From NCBI GenBank assembly GCA_000953735.1, contig LN554852.1, positions 2,739,846 through 2,803,845 on the forward strand: 64,000 bases of DNA, given 5' to 3'. The translations under genes were made by a program, and so were the position numbers. Below the pieces are notes generated by a model. It worked only from the letters and a program-made list of their open reading frames with translations. It searched no databases and was not told where the DNA came from. Below are positions 27,364 through 36,096 of the stretch, piece by piece. Numbering within the stretch: position 1 is the stretch's first letter; every line of letters begins with the position of its first letter. The stretch comes from Moritella viscosa. Lineage in GTDB: Bacteria; Pseudomonadota; Gammaproteobacteria; Enterobacterales; Moritellaceae.

Positions 27364-27996
27364 TTATATATCATTTTTTATAGATGCCATTTTTACGCCT
27401 GCAAAAATAAGCATCATTCCAGCAGACCGATTAATAAATTTAACCATTGCTGGTTTTATGCCAACGCGGGTTGATTTGAATCCCAAATATCCATAAAAAG
27501 AGTAGCAACAAAGATCTAAAATAAGCGTAATTAAACACAGTAATGCTAACTGAGGCAGAATTGGATTAGATATGTCGATGAACTGGGGTAGCAACGCCGA
27601 AAAATACAAAAGAGCCTTAGGGTTAGATAACTCTAAAACAAACCCTTTTAAAAACGCTTTGTATCCACTGCCTTTTGTATTACTAGATGCATTTATACTG
27701 AAAGGTCCCGCATTACTGAAAATAGCGGTGAAACCAAGATATAGAAGGTATGCAACGCCCACCCATTTTATTATGGAAAAAAGAGTATGTGAGGCAATTA
27801 AAAGCGCCGCAATTCCGGTTGCAGACAAAACGAAAAATACGACGTTTGCAATCGCGATACCTAAAATGACTAAAAAAGATCTCTTGAACCCATTAGATGC
27901 AGATTCAGCTGTTACTGCAATTGCCGCAGGTCCAGGCGAAAGTACAACCACAAATGTAGTTACGAGAAAAAGCATTAGTGTTTCAAATGGTATCAT
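27364..27996 (-). CDS. LysE/RhtB family amino-acid exporter
   Basis: The ATG at 27996 (MIPFETLMLFLVTTFVVVLSPGPAAIAV) is chosen because AAGGA lies just upstream; a longer frame to 28062 would run into the group II intron. The product is 210 residues with about six hydrophobic helices. The motif LSPGPAAIAVTAESASNGFKR (start) and ELSNPKALLYFSALLPQFID (middle) are hallmarks of the LysE/RhtB family of inner-membrane exporters. Substrate (threonine, homoserine, lysine, others) cannot be told. A group II intron ends about 28 bp upstream, in the 5' untranslated region, and may have displaced the original promoter. Confidence 0.85.
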   Translation of the reverse strand: MIPFETLMLFLVTTFVVVLSPGPAAIAVTAESASNGFKRSFLVILGIAIANVVFFVLSATGIAALLIASHTLFSIIKWVGVAYLLYLGFTAIFSNAGPFSINASSNTKGSGYKAFLKGFVLELSNPKALLYFSALLPQFIDISNPILPQLALLCLITLILDLCCYSFYGYLGFKSTRVGIKPAMVKFINRSAGMMLIFAGVKMASIKNDI

Positions 27997-28063
27997 CAGG
28001 TCTTCCTTGAATAGATGTAAATAATCGTGGTAGAGCGACCCATTACTGGGCCGACCCCACACA

Positions 28064-28096
28064 GATCCGGACGTGCGGAACTACCGCATCCGGCTC
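28064..28096 (-). ncRNA. Group II intron domain V
   Basis: A 33-nt hairpin on the minus strand: GAGCCGGATGCGG, loop TAGTT, then CCGCACGTCCGGATC. This matches the conserved catalytic domain V (AGC-containing lower stem, two-nucleotide bulge). It lies 35 bp beyond the end of the maturase ORF, as expected. Confidence 0.8.
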
Positions 28097-28130
28097 TTCA
28101 GTTATATATTCGCTCGTGTAAAACACGGCC

Positions 28131-29420
28131 CTAGTACCAATCGATTAGCACAAAACGCTTGCTGACCTTTGGACTTTCAATCTGGAAATACTCTAACATC
28201 TTCCTGAAATTACTCCAGTTATAACTTCGTCGACCACTGCGTCTGTTCAACCATTTATACAGACTATGCAAAACGTAGTCGTACATACCTGATAAACTTC
28301 TGCTGTTGTCGGGTAAACCAAAGTAATTTCTAAACCCTATTAGTTTGCGCCTTAACTGTGGCAGCCAGAGCTTCAACTTATATGAGCGCTTGGCTTTGAT
28401 CCATTGGTAATACTCACTCAACGTTGCCTTTTGCTTCTTAGCACCAGTTCGCCGCCTGAGTCGAGCCTTACCATTTGAATCTGTCCCCCAGTAAAATTCA
28501 AACCCTAGAAATACAAAATGACGTTTTCAGCCAACATGAAATCGGCTGAACCGCATTAGTGATGTTTTATCTTCTGCGACGTCTAAGTTGAACTTCTTTA
28601 ATCGTTTCGGTAATACTTTATAAAAGCGCTCTGCGTCATTCGCAAATTGAAATGCACAGACAAAATCATCTGCATAGCGGATCATCATTGCTCCGCCACG
28701 CATTGTCGGCTTTACTTTCTTTTCGAACCAGAGATCTAGTGCGTAATGCAGATAAATATTAGCCAACACAGGGCTGATAATGCCGCCTTGTGGACTGCCA
28801 CTCGTTGGTTTGGTGAAGACGCCATCGGGTGATTTTATCCGTGCTTTTAACCACTGGTTAATTAAGTTAAGTATTGCCTTATCATCGATGCGTTGTTTAA
28901 GCATTTCCATCAGCCATTCATGGTCAAGGTTATCGAAGAAACCTTTAATATCAGCCTCGACGATATAACCATAGCCTTTGAATTGCAGATTTAGTGTCAA
29001 ACTGTGCACAGCTTGGTGGGCACTTTTATTCGGTCGATAACCATAACTGTTACGCAAAAAGTCTTGCTCCCAAATGCTTTGCAGGATCTGGCTAACACTT
29101 TGTTGCACGAGCTTGTCGTCAACGGTGGGTAGACCTAAAGGTCGTAACTTACCGTTCGATTTAGGGATGAAGATGCGCTTAATATCATTAACTCGGTAAC
29201 ATTTCTGCTTGAGTTGCTGACCTAAACGATCAATATTTTCAGTGAGCTGAACCTTGTATTTAGGCATGGTAATGCCATCAATACCAGGTTTAGCGTGTTT
29301 ATTGAGTTGCCCCCAGCTTTGATACAGGCTGTCAGTATTTAGTAATCCATATAAATTCTGAAACCTGTGCTTGGGGTGGGTTTGTGCTTTAAATGCGATG
29401 GTATTAAGTGTTGTTGTCAT
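28131..29420 (-). pseudogene. ltrA: Group II intron reverse transcriptase/maturase with an in-frame TGA
   Basis: The first part (29420-28527, 297 residues) is a complete reverse-transcriptase palm: KPGIDGITMPKY, IFIPKSNGKLRPLGLPTVDD, NSYGYRPNKSAHQAV, DIKGFFDNLDHEWL, SGSPQGGIISPVLANIYL and the active site RYADDF. It ends at a TGA after SRFHVG. The same frame reopens at once (KRHFVFLGFEFYWGTDSNGK) and runs to 28131, giving the maturase X domain with RKLIGFRNYFGLPDN and LYKWLNRRSGRRSYNW. So a single nonsense codon, not a frameshift, breaks a ~430-residue protein. No HNH endonuclease domain is seen. The intron is probably immobile unless the stop is read through. Confidence 0.85.
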
Positions 29421-29971
29421 CGTGATCCCAGCCCTACTTTGTCCGGACTATGTGTCTGCTCAATACAGAATATAACTGTCAGCTCCTTCGCCATGTACAA
29501 GGCTTTCCCCAGCTCCGACTACTATGGGCTGATCTGACTTCCAGAGGGCCATCGTTCGTCTTGCTTTTGGCTAGACTTCCCTACCACTATCCTTGTGGAG
29601 CACCTTTGGATCTCTCAAGTTCTCAATACATCTCTTTATACATGCCACGACTTGATAACCCCGCTGACTCGCCACAACCTTACCAACACGGCTGCTTTGC
29701 ATGGACTTCGATGGCGTTACAAACCTCGTCAGTCAGACCTAATATTTATCGGAGCGATACCAGTACTTCAGGATCACGACAACCCCTATGGCCTATATAA
29801 TTCTCTGTGTACGCTTCACCAATTTTGTTCGCTTGATTGTGATCGCTCACTGAAAAGCATCGGCTAATCTCAAACTCCGCCAAAGGCGCAACACTCGATA
29901 CAGGTGGTTGGTTAAACCTTGCCTGACAGGGACTTGCACCCTGCAAGATGCATCAAGCTTCGCTTGACGCA

Positions 29972-30004
29972 CTAACGCTGTATTAAGCGGACTACAATTG
30001 TTAG
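29972..30004. repeat. attC-like hairpin at the 5' edge of the group II intron
   Basis: Plus strand: CTAAC, GC, TGTA, 10-nt loop, TACA, ATT, GTTAG. The two paired boxes separated by unpaired spacers resemble the R and L boxes of an integron attC, but the element is shorter than known attC sites (33 nt). Some group II introns (class C) insert next to such hairpins. Confidence 0.35.
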
Positions 30005-30067
30005 TTACAATGTGTAACACACGGAACATAACCAACTTTTAGTTCCGTTTAAATACTTTTTTAGCAG

Positions 30068-30633
30068 TTACAACATATAAGAATAGGTGTCGGCTGCGTG
30101 ATTGCTGGTGCTCAGCATCATCGTAATTTCTGACACAGACTCTCCGTCAATACGATAACAATCAGACATTTCACCAATGACTTTGAAACCACATTTCAAA
30201 TATAAGTGCTTAGCAGGAAGATTGTTTGAAAGGACGTTTAAATCTAGCCAATCAATACCGTTAGTCTCCTGACAAAACTGGATGACTGATTCTATTAGTT
30301 TGATGCCTAAACCTTGTTTTCTTACGCGACGATCTATACCCATACCTAACAACACACGGTGAAAACTATATTGCTATGATGGCGCAAATCAATGTGACCA
30401 AGAATATGTCCGCTAGCGTCTTTGACCAACCAAAGCTTTCGCCAACCAGGTTGACCAACTCTAGATTCAAAACCATCTCGAAACTTAGACTGAAGTTGTT
30501 CTGAAACTTGGCAGTGTTCCTTGGCAATAGGTTGAAAAAGCGGAGAGTCGTTGGAAGCATTATCTAAAAGCTGCATACCTAAATATTCAAAGAAAAATTC
30601 GAAGTCCGCTAACCTTGCTTCTACTATTTCCAC
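30068..30633 (-). pseudogene. GNAT acetyltransferase broken by a 1-nt frameshift
   Basis: The first half has a better start at GTG 30633 (MEIVEARLADFEFFFEYLG, with GGAG upstream) than the ATG at 30699. It runs to DASGHILGHIDLRHHSN and then shifts into a stop. The second half, in another frame, carries the acetyl-CoA loop and beyond: HRVLLGMGIDRRVRKQGLGIKLIESV (the R-x-x-G-x-G/A pattern as RKQGLG), LDLNVLSNNLPAKHLYLKCGF. One missing base near 30375 would reconnect them into a ~187-residue GNAT protein. The substrate is unknown. It lies next to the attC-like hairpin, so it could be an old integron cassette. Confidence 0.75.
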
Positions 30634-30785
30634 GTATTCTCCTGATTGCGCATAACAGCACGTTAACTTAATTATCATAAATAGTAACAATTTTATCATT
30701 AATTACAAATAGATAATGGAAAATAATGGTTATAAATCAAATAATACCGAGGACAAGTTGGAGTTGTATTTCTATAAACGATGTC

Positions 30786-30815
30786 AAAGCCACCTAACAT
30801 TATTAGGTGGCTTTT
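30786..30815. terminator. Terminator of the haem oxidoreductase gene
   Basis: AAAGCCACCTAA (30786-30797) pairs perfectly with TTAGGTGGCTTT (30803-30814) around a 5-nt loop. It could end transcription from both sides; the U-tract is short on each strand. Confidence 0.65.
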
Positions 30816-30834
30816 AACCATTATTTAACCCTAG

Positions 30835-33816
30835 CTATAGAGAGCGTAAAAAGGCAATCAAAGCTTGTCTATCAGCCGTTGATAGGTTTTGGTAATTTTC
30901 ATTAGATAATTGACCCTCACCGCCATGCCATAGAATCGCTTCTTCAATAGTCCTTGCACGACCATCATGTAGATAGCTTGCATCTGGTGAACAAACTTCA
31001 TCGCCCCGCTTATTGCGGTCGACATCAATCACACCGCCTGTAACACAAGCTGAAAGACCTAGCCCCCAAAGTGGCGCAGTCCGCCATTCTGATCCTGTAG
31101 CTTGACCCTCACCTAAGTTATCAGCCAAGCCAGTCCCCATATCATGAAGTAACAGATCCGTATAAGGATGAATAGTTTGGTCTCTAAGTTCTGCAAATGG
31201 TGCATATGAACTTGTTTTCATCGTATCTCGATGGCAGCTTTCACAACCAATAGCATTGAACTTTTGCTTACCAACGATGACCTGTTGTTGCTCAATATCA
31301 CGCTGAGGTCTGACACCTAACAAAGCAATGTATTTAACTAAATTGTCAAGATGCTCATCAGAAAGCTCAGCGCCTTGATTATTATTACAATTTGTTTGTT
31401 CTGAGCCACAATCAGGCCTCGGTAGCACACTCGTCATCACACCCATATCAGTATTTAAAGCACCCGCAATTTGATGCTTCAAACTAGACGATCCAGCTTT
31501 ATAACCAAACCGACCTAGACGAGTTTCACCAGTGACGGGATCAGTTACCTTTTGAGCTCGACCTGAAATACCATCTTGATTTGTATCTTGAGGATCTTCA
31601 CGTTGTAAAATAACATCTTCACTAACCGCTTCGAGTAAGCCTAAGCCTACAAGTTGGGGGGCAAGTCGTGCAGAAAATTTGGCTGGTTTATTTTTAGAAA
31701 ACGCATAATTTGGTGAACGTAAACCATTAGATTCACTCCAAGTACCAAGCGTAACCGAGCCTTCACCATTTTGTTCCGCAATGCCAACATTATTTGGTTG
31801 CAGTACAGAACCAATAAGTGGATGTGAATTACCCTCACTATCAGCAACCTTAAACACCCACTTATCTAATGTCTCGCCAATTTCAGCAACAGGTGCGCGA
31901 CCATTTCTGGCATGGCAAGAAGAACATGAGTTATTAACGTAATGTGTCCCAGCTATATTTTTAAGCGCATCAAAAACACCATTTTTTACTGACTCATCAT
32001 GCATCCCTGTAATCATATCAGTATGATGAACACGACGGCCTAAAACAAAAGGTTGGCCATTAACGCTAGATAGATTTGTCGCCATCTGCATAAAGTGATT
32101 ATCTGGTTCGGCAGTGTATTGATAAGGTAGCGTTGTTTTACCACCTAACCAAGCAGACTCATTAATAGGTTTAGAATTTTCACGTTCAGAAGACTGGTCA
32201 AGAAAGTCGCCCACAGTTTTCCAAGGAACCATACCGCCTGCACCAACTTGATAGAGGTAAGTTGTGCCGTAATAGTTATCACGACCTTCTGGGGCATTAT
32301 CAAGAAATTGACTAACTTCAATCTCCATATACTGACCGACCGCTAAATTACGTCGATTACGTCGAGTACCATCAAGTGCAACGTATTCATCAATAGTAAG
32401 TCGATATTTATATTGGTTTCCATCATTACTTACCAACTCCAAATTATCATCGAAACTACCTTTCGCTATTTCTTGAACATGATTCTCATAATTACCATGA
32501 TATTCGGCTACAGTGCCAATTCCTCTATACCAAGCCCTAAACTCTTTAACGCCCAGTTTCCACTCTGTAACAAAAGTAATTTCAATATCACTACCGCCTT
32601 TAGCGACAGTATCAACAAATTTAAAACGAGCCGTTCTGTGGGTCCAATAATGTGAAAGGTAATGATCGTATGCTTGGAAATGATCTTCTTTTGCGTGACG
32701 GTCACGACCACGGTCTGCAAAACGGGTTATCACAGCATTATTCGTCTCTGAAATAACACTTGGTTCCAATACTGTGTCAGCATTAAATAAAGGCGTGATA
32801 TCAGCTTCATTGATAGGACAACCGAACTCATTGACTGGAATACCCATTGGCGTATTTCCACACTGATCTATTGCATCGTTAATACCATCACCATCAGAGT
32901 CAATTTCAGGCTCGACTTCACAACCGACCTCATTAACAACGACATCTGGTCTAGTATTAGGGCACAAATCAATACTATCAATTACGCCATCGCCGTCAGT
33001 ATCATTTACAGAACTAGATTCAAGTGTATAAGTTTTACTTTCAGTGTCAGTTGCAGACTTTCCAGTCCAGTAGGTAAAGCTATAAACTATCGAATCACCA
33101 ATAGACAGGTTATTTAACTGAAAGTGATTACCATTTCCAGATTCAAGCATGCGAATATTTCGCTGCCCTCCTCCGTTGACCTTGAAATGAACGTCAGCCC
33201 AAGCATTGTTATTCACATAAAAATGAACTGTATCTGAGCCAACCTGTTCGATCCCTGTCATTTCAGTTGCCAATTCGCAACCATTTGTATCAACAGCCTG
33301 ACCACTTTGAGTATTTGGACACTGGTCTAAACTATCAACCACACCATCGTTGTCACTATCAAGTTCACAACCAACGTCATTAACAGTAGTTCCTTGACGA
33401 GTTGCCGAGCATTGATCAATGCTATCAACTACACCATCATTGTCCGTATCTTTAGCTTGTTCAGATTGGAGTGTATAATTTTGAACGGAAGTAACAATCG
33501 CAAATCCTTCACTTCCCCAATAAGTAAATCGATAGTTAACTGAATCCCCGCTAGATAAGTTGTTTAGCTGGAACCTATTGCCATTCTTAGATAACGTCAT
33601 ACGGATATTTCTTTGATTTCCGCCGTTAACCTTATAGTGGACATCTGCCCAGTCATTACTATCAAGGTGGAATTCAACCGCATCGTCGTTAATCAGTGTG
33701 ATCCCAGACACTTCACCAACGGCTCTCACTTGGTTTACATTTAAAATTAAAAGACCCATAATCATCAATAATTGAACAGTCATTCTATTCATTTTTATTA
33801 TATTATTTTTTATCAT
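30835..33816 (-). CDS. Secreted di-haem oxidoreductase (DUF1111/COG3488) with glucan-binding-like and TSP3 domains
   Basis: 993 residues with an N-terminal signal (MTVQLLMIMGLLILNVNQVRA). Two copies of a ~85-residue module follow (about 35-118 and 185-270): WADVHYKVNGGNQRNIRM and WADVHFKVNGGGQRNIRM, which I liken to CBM56-type beta-glucan-binding modules. Four thrombospondin type-3 calcium repeats (D-x-D-x-D-G) separate and follow them. The rest is an oxidoreductase with haem motifs CSSCH (about 630) and CESCH (about 857), LRDQTIHPYTDLLLHDMG, GSEWRTAPLWGLGL and YLHDGRARTIEEAILWHGGE, characteristic of the di-haem DUF1111/COG3488 family. The redox substrate is not known. It is a single-gene unit divergent from tus. 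Confidence 0.8.
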   Translation of the reverse strand: MIKNNIIKMNRMTVQLLMIMGLLILNVNQVRAVGEVSGITLINDDAVEFHLDSNDWADVHYKVNGGNQRNIRMTLSKNGNRFQLNNLSSGDSVNYRFTYWGSEGFAIVTSVQNYTLQSEQAKDTDNDGVVDSIDQCSATRQGTTVNDVGCELDSDNDGVVDSLDQCPNTQSGQAVDTNGCELATEMTGIEQVGSDTVHFYVNNNAWADVHFKVNGGGQRNIRMLESGNGNHFQLNNLSIGDSIVYSFTYWTGKSATDTESKTYTLESSSVNDTDGDGVIDSIDLCPNTRPDVVVNEVGCEVEPEIDSDGDGINDAIDQCGNTPMGIPVNEFGCPINEADITPLFNADTVLEPSVISETNNAVITRFADRGRDRHAKEDHFQAYDHYLSHYWTHRTARFKFVDTVAKGGSDIEITFVTEWKLGVKEFRAWYRGIGTVAEYHGNYENHVQEIAKGSFDDNLELVSNDGNQYKYRLTIDEYVALDGTRRNRRNLAVGQYMEIEVSQFLDNAPEGRDNYYGTTYLYQVGAGGMVPWKTVGDFLDQSSERENSKPINESAWLGGKTTLPYQYTAEPDNHFMQMATNLSSVNGQPFVLGRRVHHTDMITGMHDESVKNGVFDALKNIAGTHYVNNSCSSCHARNGRAPVAEIGETLDKWVFKVADSEGNSHPLIGSVLQPNNVGIAEQNGEGSVTLGTWSESNGLRSPNYAFSKNKPAKFSARLAPQLVGLGLLEAVSEDVILQREDPQDTNQDGISGRAQKVTDPVTGETRLGRFGYKAGSSSLKHQIAGALNTDMGVMTSVLPRPDCGSEQTNCNNNQGAELSDEHLDNLVKYIALLGVRPQRDIEQQQVIVGKQKFNAIGCESCHRDTMKTSSYAPFAELRDQTIHPYTDLLLHDMGTGLADNLGEGQATGSEWRTAPLWGLGLSACVTGGVIDVDRNKRGDEVCSPDASYLHDGRARTIEEAILWHGGEGQLSNENYQNLSTADRQALIAFLRSL

Positions 33817-33911
33817 TGCTCACACTCAGCATAAAAAGTGGAATTCAGTTATTCATTGCTAATAACTAAATGTATTTAAAATATCTAAACCGCTTATTAC
33901 ATAACGATTTA

Positions 33912-33970
33912 ACTGACATTAGTTAACGCCGCTTACACTAGCTAACATTAACTGACACTAACTGACACTG
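33912..33970. repeat. Degenerate 10-bp tandem repeats upstream of the haem oxidoreductase gene
   Basis: Four contiguous 10-bp units: GCTTACACTA, GCTAACATTA, ACTGACACTA, ACTGACACTG (33931-33970), with a further ACTGACATTA at 33912-33921. Minus-strand core: TGTCAGTTA. They lie 95-155 bp upstream of the gene, one unit per helical turn. Confidence 0.7.
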
Positions 33971-34233
33971 GTGCGTTTTTAAAATTCACTTTATTTTTAA
34001 TAACATTCTTTAAATCTCATTTATTTTCATCCAAATTTCTGCACATATTCCGACTTAAACGCTGCTATTTTATTGTTATATAATAATATTTGAGTACGAA
34101 CACAGCCCAAGTACGTCAATAAATAAAAATAAGGAATTGTGAAGTCAACAATCACAATATAAATACTGAATAACGGTATATTTCAAAGAGAAAACCAAGC
34201 CTACTGAAACCTTTAAAGTTGGTAGCATCACAA

Positions 34234-34273
34234 GATCGATCAACGAATGATCAGCGATGATCACATAACGATC
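34234..34273. promoter_or_regulatory. Phased GATC (Dam-site) cluster upstream of tus
   Basis: Five GATC tetramers in 40 bp, starting at 34234, 34238, 34249, 34259 and 34270. The last four are followed by A and are spaced 11, 10 and 11 bp, so they lie on one face of the helix. This is suited to SeqA-type or other Dam-sensitive binding. Confidence 0.7.
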
Positions 34274-34291
34274 ACCCTGCGCCCTAGCCTA

Positions 34292-34336
34292 TTGCATGAT
34301 GGTCTACTCGTTACTATGCTAGTTATCAATAGCATA
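34292..34336 (+). promoter_or_regulatory. Candidate tus promoter with inverted repeat
   Basis: TTGCAT (34292-34297), 17-nt spacer, TATGCT (34315-34320). An inverted repeat TATGCTA-N8-TAGCATA (34315-34336) covers the -10 and start region, where an autoregulatory site would sit. The promoter match is moderate. Confidence 0.4.
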
Positions 34337-34360
34337 AATTAACGAACAATAGGATTAAAC

Positions 34361-35230
34361 ATGACTAATATTAAAAGCTTATTTGATCAACTCACTTCAG
34401 ATTTAGAACGATTAAAAAAACTGTTAGCAAATACGCAGCCAGTACAGGCATTAGTCAGTCGGATCCCTGCAGTACTAAAAGGCCAAGAACAAGCTGTAAT
34501 AAACGAAATCATTCCCGAGTTAACGACTGATATGTTGGCAATGAAGTTAGCCGCAGAAGCCTTTAAAGACATTCACATTAAACACCCATTTTCGCAAAAA
34601 TCAGCTCGCCGTTATGTCGGTATTATTCATTTACATCCCGATCACGAAAATACAGAAAAAATCGTTACACAGATTAATGCAATCAATACGATAAAAGCGA
34701 AAATAGAGCATGCAGTTGTCAGCGAGAATGACTCTCGCCAAGCACGGTTCAGCGCGATACACGATAATTGCCCAAGAGTGATGACTGTACACTTATATCG
34801 AAAGATACATTGTGTAGACGAGGAGTTAGTTAAATCAGTGCGTTTTAGTTGGCAGCGTAAAGATTCATTACACCAACCAGATAAGGTAAAGTTATTAGCA
34901 CAAATTACGATTGAACAAGAAAGAGCGACACCAGATAACCAATTAGCACTCATGCAGCTATATCAAAAAATAGCCACGACACCAGAGCATGCATTACGTA
35001 TTCGTCGGCCTGTAAAAGTACAACCCGCAGCAAATATTGTAAAAGTAACGGGATTAAAAACAGTCACAGCACCATTACCGATCATTGTTGTGCAGAAAGA
35101 ACCACTAGAAGCAAACGAAGTCGCAGATTTTGTTGCATCACAGGTGCGAAAACAACGTTCGGATAAGCGTAAAAATACAGTGTTGGGTACACTGACGGGA
35201 CATACTATTGAGAAAATAACCGCGGTATAA
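34361..35230 (+). CDS. tus: Tus-like DNA replication terminus site-binding protein
   Basis: 289 residues, close to the 309 of E. coli Tus. The clearest match is ALRIRRPVKVQPAANIVK (about residues 211-228), corresponding to LKIKRPVKVQP in the DNA-contacting interdomain beta strands of Tus. ARFSAIHDNCPRVMTVHLYRKI and VRFSWQRKDSLHQPDKVKLL also follow the order of the Tus fold. Tus binds Ter sites as a monomer and blocks DnaB helicase in one direction. In E. coli it represses itself through TerB in its promoter; here no clear Ter site overlaps the promoter, but an inverted repeat and a phased GATC cluster do. It stands alone, divergent from the haem oxidoreductase gene. Confidence 0.8.
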   Translation: MTNIKSLFDQLTSDLERLKKLLANTQPVQALVSRIPAVLKGQEQAVINEIIPELTTDMLAMKLAAEAFKDIHIKHPFSQKSARRYVGIIHLHPDHENTEKIVTQINAINTIKAKIEHAVVSENDSRQARFSAIHDNCPRVMTVHLYRKIHCVDEELVKSVRFSWQRKDSLHQPDKVKLLAQITIEQERATPDNQLALMQLYQKIATTPEHALRIRRPVKVQPAANIVKVTGLKTVTAPLPIIVVQKEPLEANEVADFVASQVRKQRSDKRKNTVLGTLTGHTIEKITAV

Positions 35231-35242
35231 TAACTCTGATGA

Positions 35243-35677
35243 TTAGAACCAAGGACGGTTTTCTAATACATATTCTTGTTCAAATTCAACATCTGATTTA
35301 AACAAATAGATAACAAACTCAACCAAAGCAATAATCGCAATAACCATCGAAGGTAAAGCTAAAAACACATACCCAAATACAAACAATACCAACATGCAAA
35401 TACCTTGCTTGTGGTATCCTAAATAAAATTTATGAAAGCCTAATACACCAAAGAAAAAAGCCAATAATACAGCGCCCATTTTCTTTGATTTCCCCATTGT
35501 AGTCATTCTTGCTGAAACAAGTTTACCGGAGTTTAAAGTGAAATTAACTTTCCTGTTAACCTGGGGAGGTCGTGGGCTCACCCACTGATCCATATTAAAT
35601 CGATAACGACATCCATCCTCACCAGAAATAACGCCGTTCTTACTTCTGATATCAAACTCAAGGACCGATCCCTTCAT
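35243..35677 (-). CDS. TM2 domain protein with an N-terminal beta domain
   Basis: I place the start at 35677 (MKGSVLEFDIRSKNGVISG) because GGAG sits just upstream; a longer form from 35689 adds four residues. The product is 144 residues. Residues 1-60 look like a small beta barrel reminiscent of cold-shock/S1-type folds (KNGVISGEDGCRYRFNMDQW). Then follows the TM2 domain: KKMGAVLLAFFFGVLGFHKFYLG (G-x3-H-x-FYLG turn) and a second helix, with a third hydrophobic stretch. TM2 proteins are small inner-membrane proteins of unknown function. It converges on tus with 12 bp between. Confidence 0.8.
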   Translation of the reverse strand: MKGSVLEFDIRSKNGVISGEDGCRYRFNMDQWVSPRPPQVNRKVNFTLNSGKLVSARMTTMGKSKKMGAVLLAFFFGVLGFHKFYLGYHKQGICMLVLFVFGYVFLALPSMVIAIIALVEFVIYLFKSDVEFEQEYVLENRPWF

Positions 35678-35689
35678 AACTAACTCCAT

Positions 35690-36096
35690 CTATAAATATA
35701 AGTAATTAAATTATCACACAATTATCAACAACGACACCGTAATGACATACAGTTACATGACGAAACGCAATCAACAAATAACGATGAAAATATTAGTGCC
35801 AAACAATAATTAACATTTTTATATGCATGATTGTAAATCCATTATATTTATTGAAAGCAAAGCAAACAACAATTTATATTATATTATATTACTAATATGT
35901 ATATTAAATTACAGAATTAACATTTCTGGTTAATTATCACTCGAACTTATTAAAATAAAATTTAAATCATCAACACGATTGCTATTAACTTGCTGATAAA
36001 TTGAATGAATTTATACTTATTTTAATCTTAATATCGCATTCTATTCATATTTGGGTATACTAAATAAATCGGCACAACATAACACGGAACGAATGT
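35690..36096. other. AT-rich intergenic region, no gene seen
   Basis: Very AT-rich (about 34 C/G per 100 or fewer). It is the divergent upstream region of the TM2 and CBS genes. No hairpin or operator is convincing. Confidence 0.5.

Larger units (their letters stand above)
28024..29972 (-). mobile_element. Group II intron with a disabled maturase
   Basis: About 1.95 kb on the minus strand. The predicted 5' end is GTGCG at 29972-29968, the usual group II start. Inside are a structured 5' part (29421-29972, including GGGTGCAAGTCCC), the reverse transcriptase ORF, and domain V at 28096-28064 (starts GAGCCGGATGCGG, pairs with CCGCACGTCCGGATC). A domain VI-like hairpin follows, with the 3' end near CTACCACGAT (28033-28024). 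Both boundaries are inferred. A 33-nt hairpin with attC-like arms abuts the 5' end. The intron lies upstream of the LysE gene and downstream of a broken acetyltransferase. Confidence 0.8.

Noticed and set aside
29421-29971. Short ORFs upstream of the intron reverse transcriptase
   Set aside because: This is structured 5' RNA of the intron (domains I-IV); the ORFs are incidental.
29999-30013. TTGTAACTAA on the minus strand, Ter-like
   Set aside because: Matches only the right half of the Ter core (ATG is replaced by ACA); likely chance beside the hairpin.
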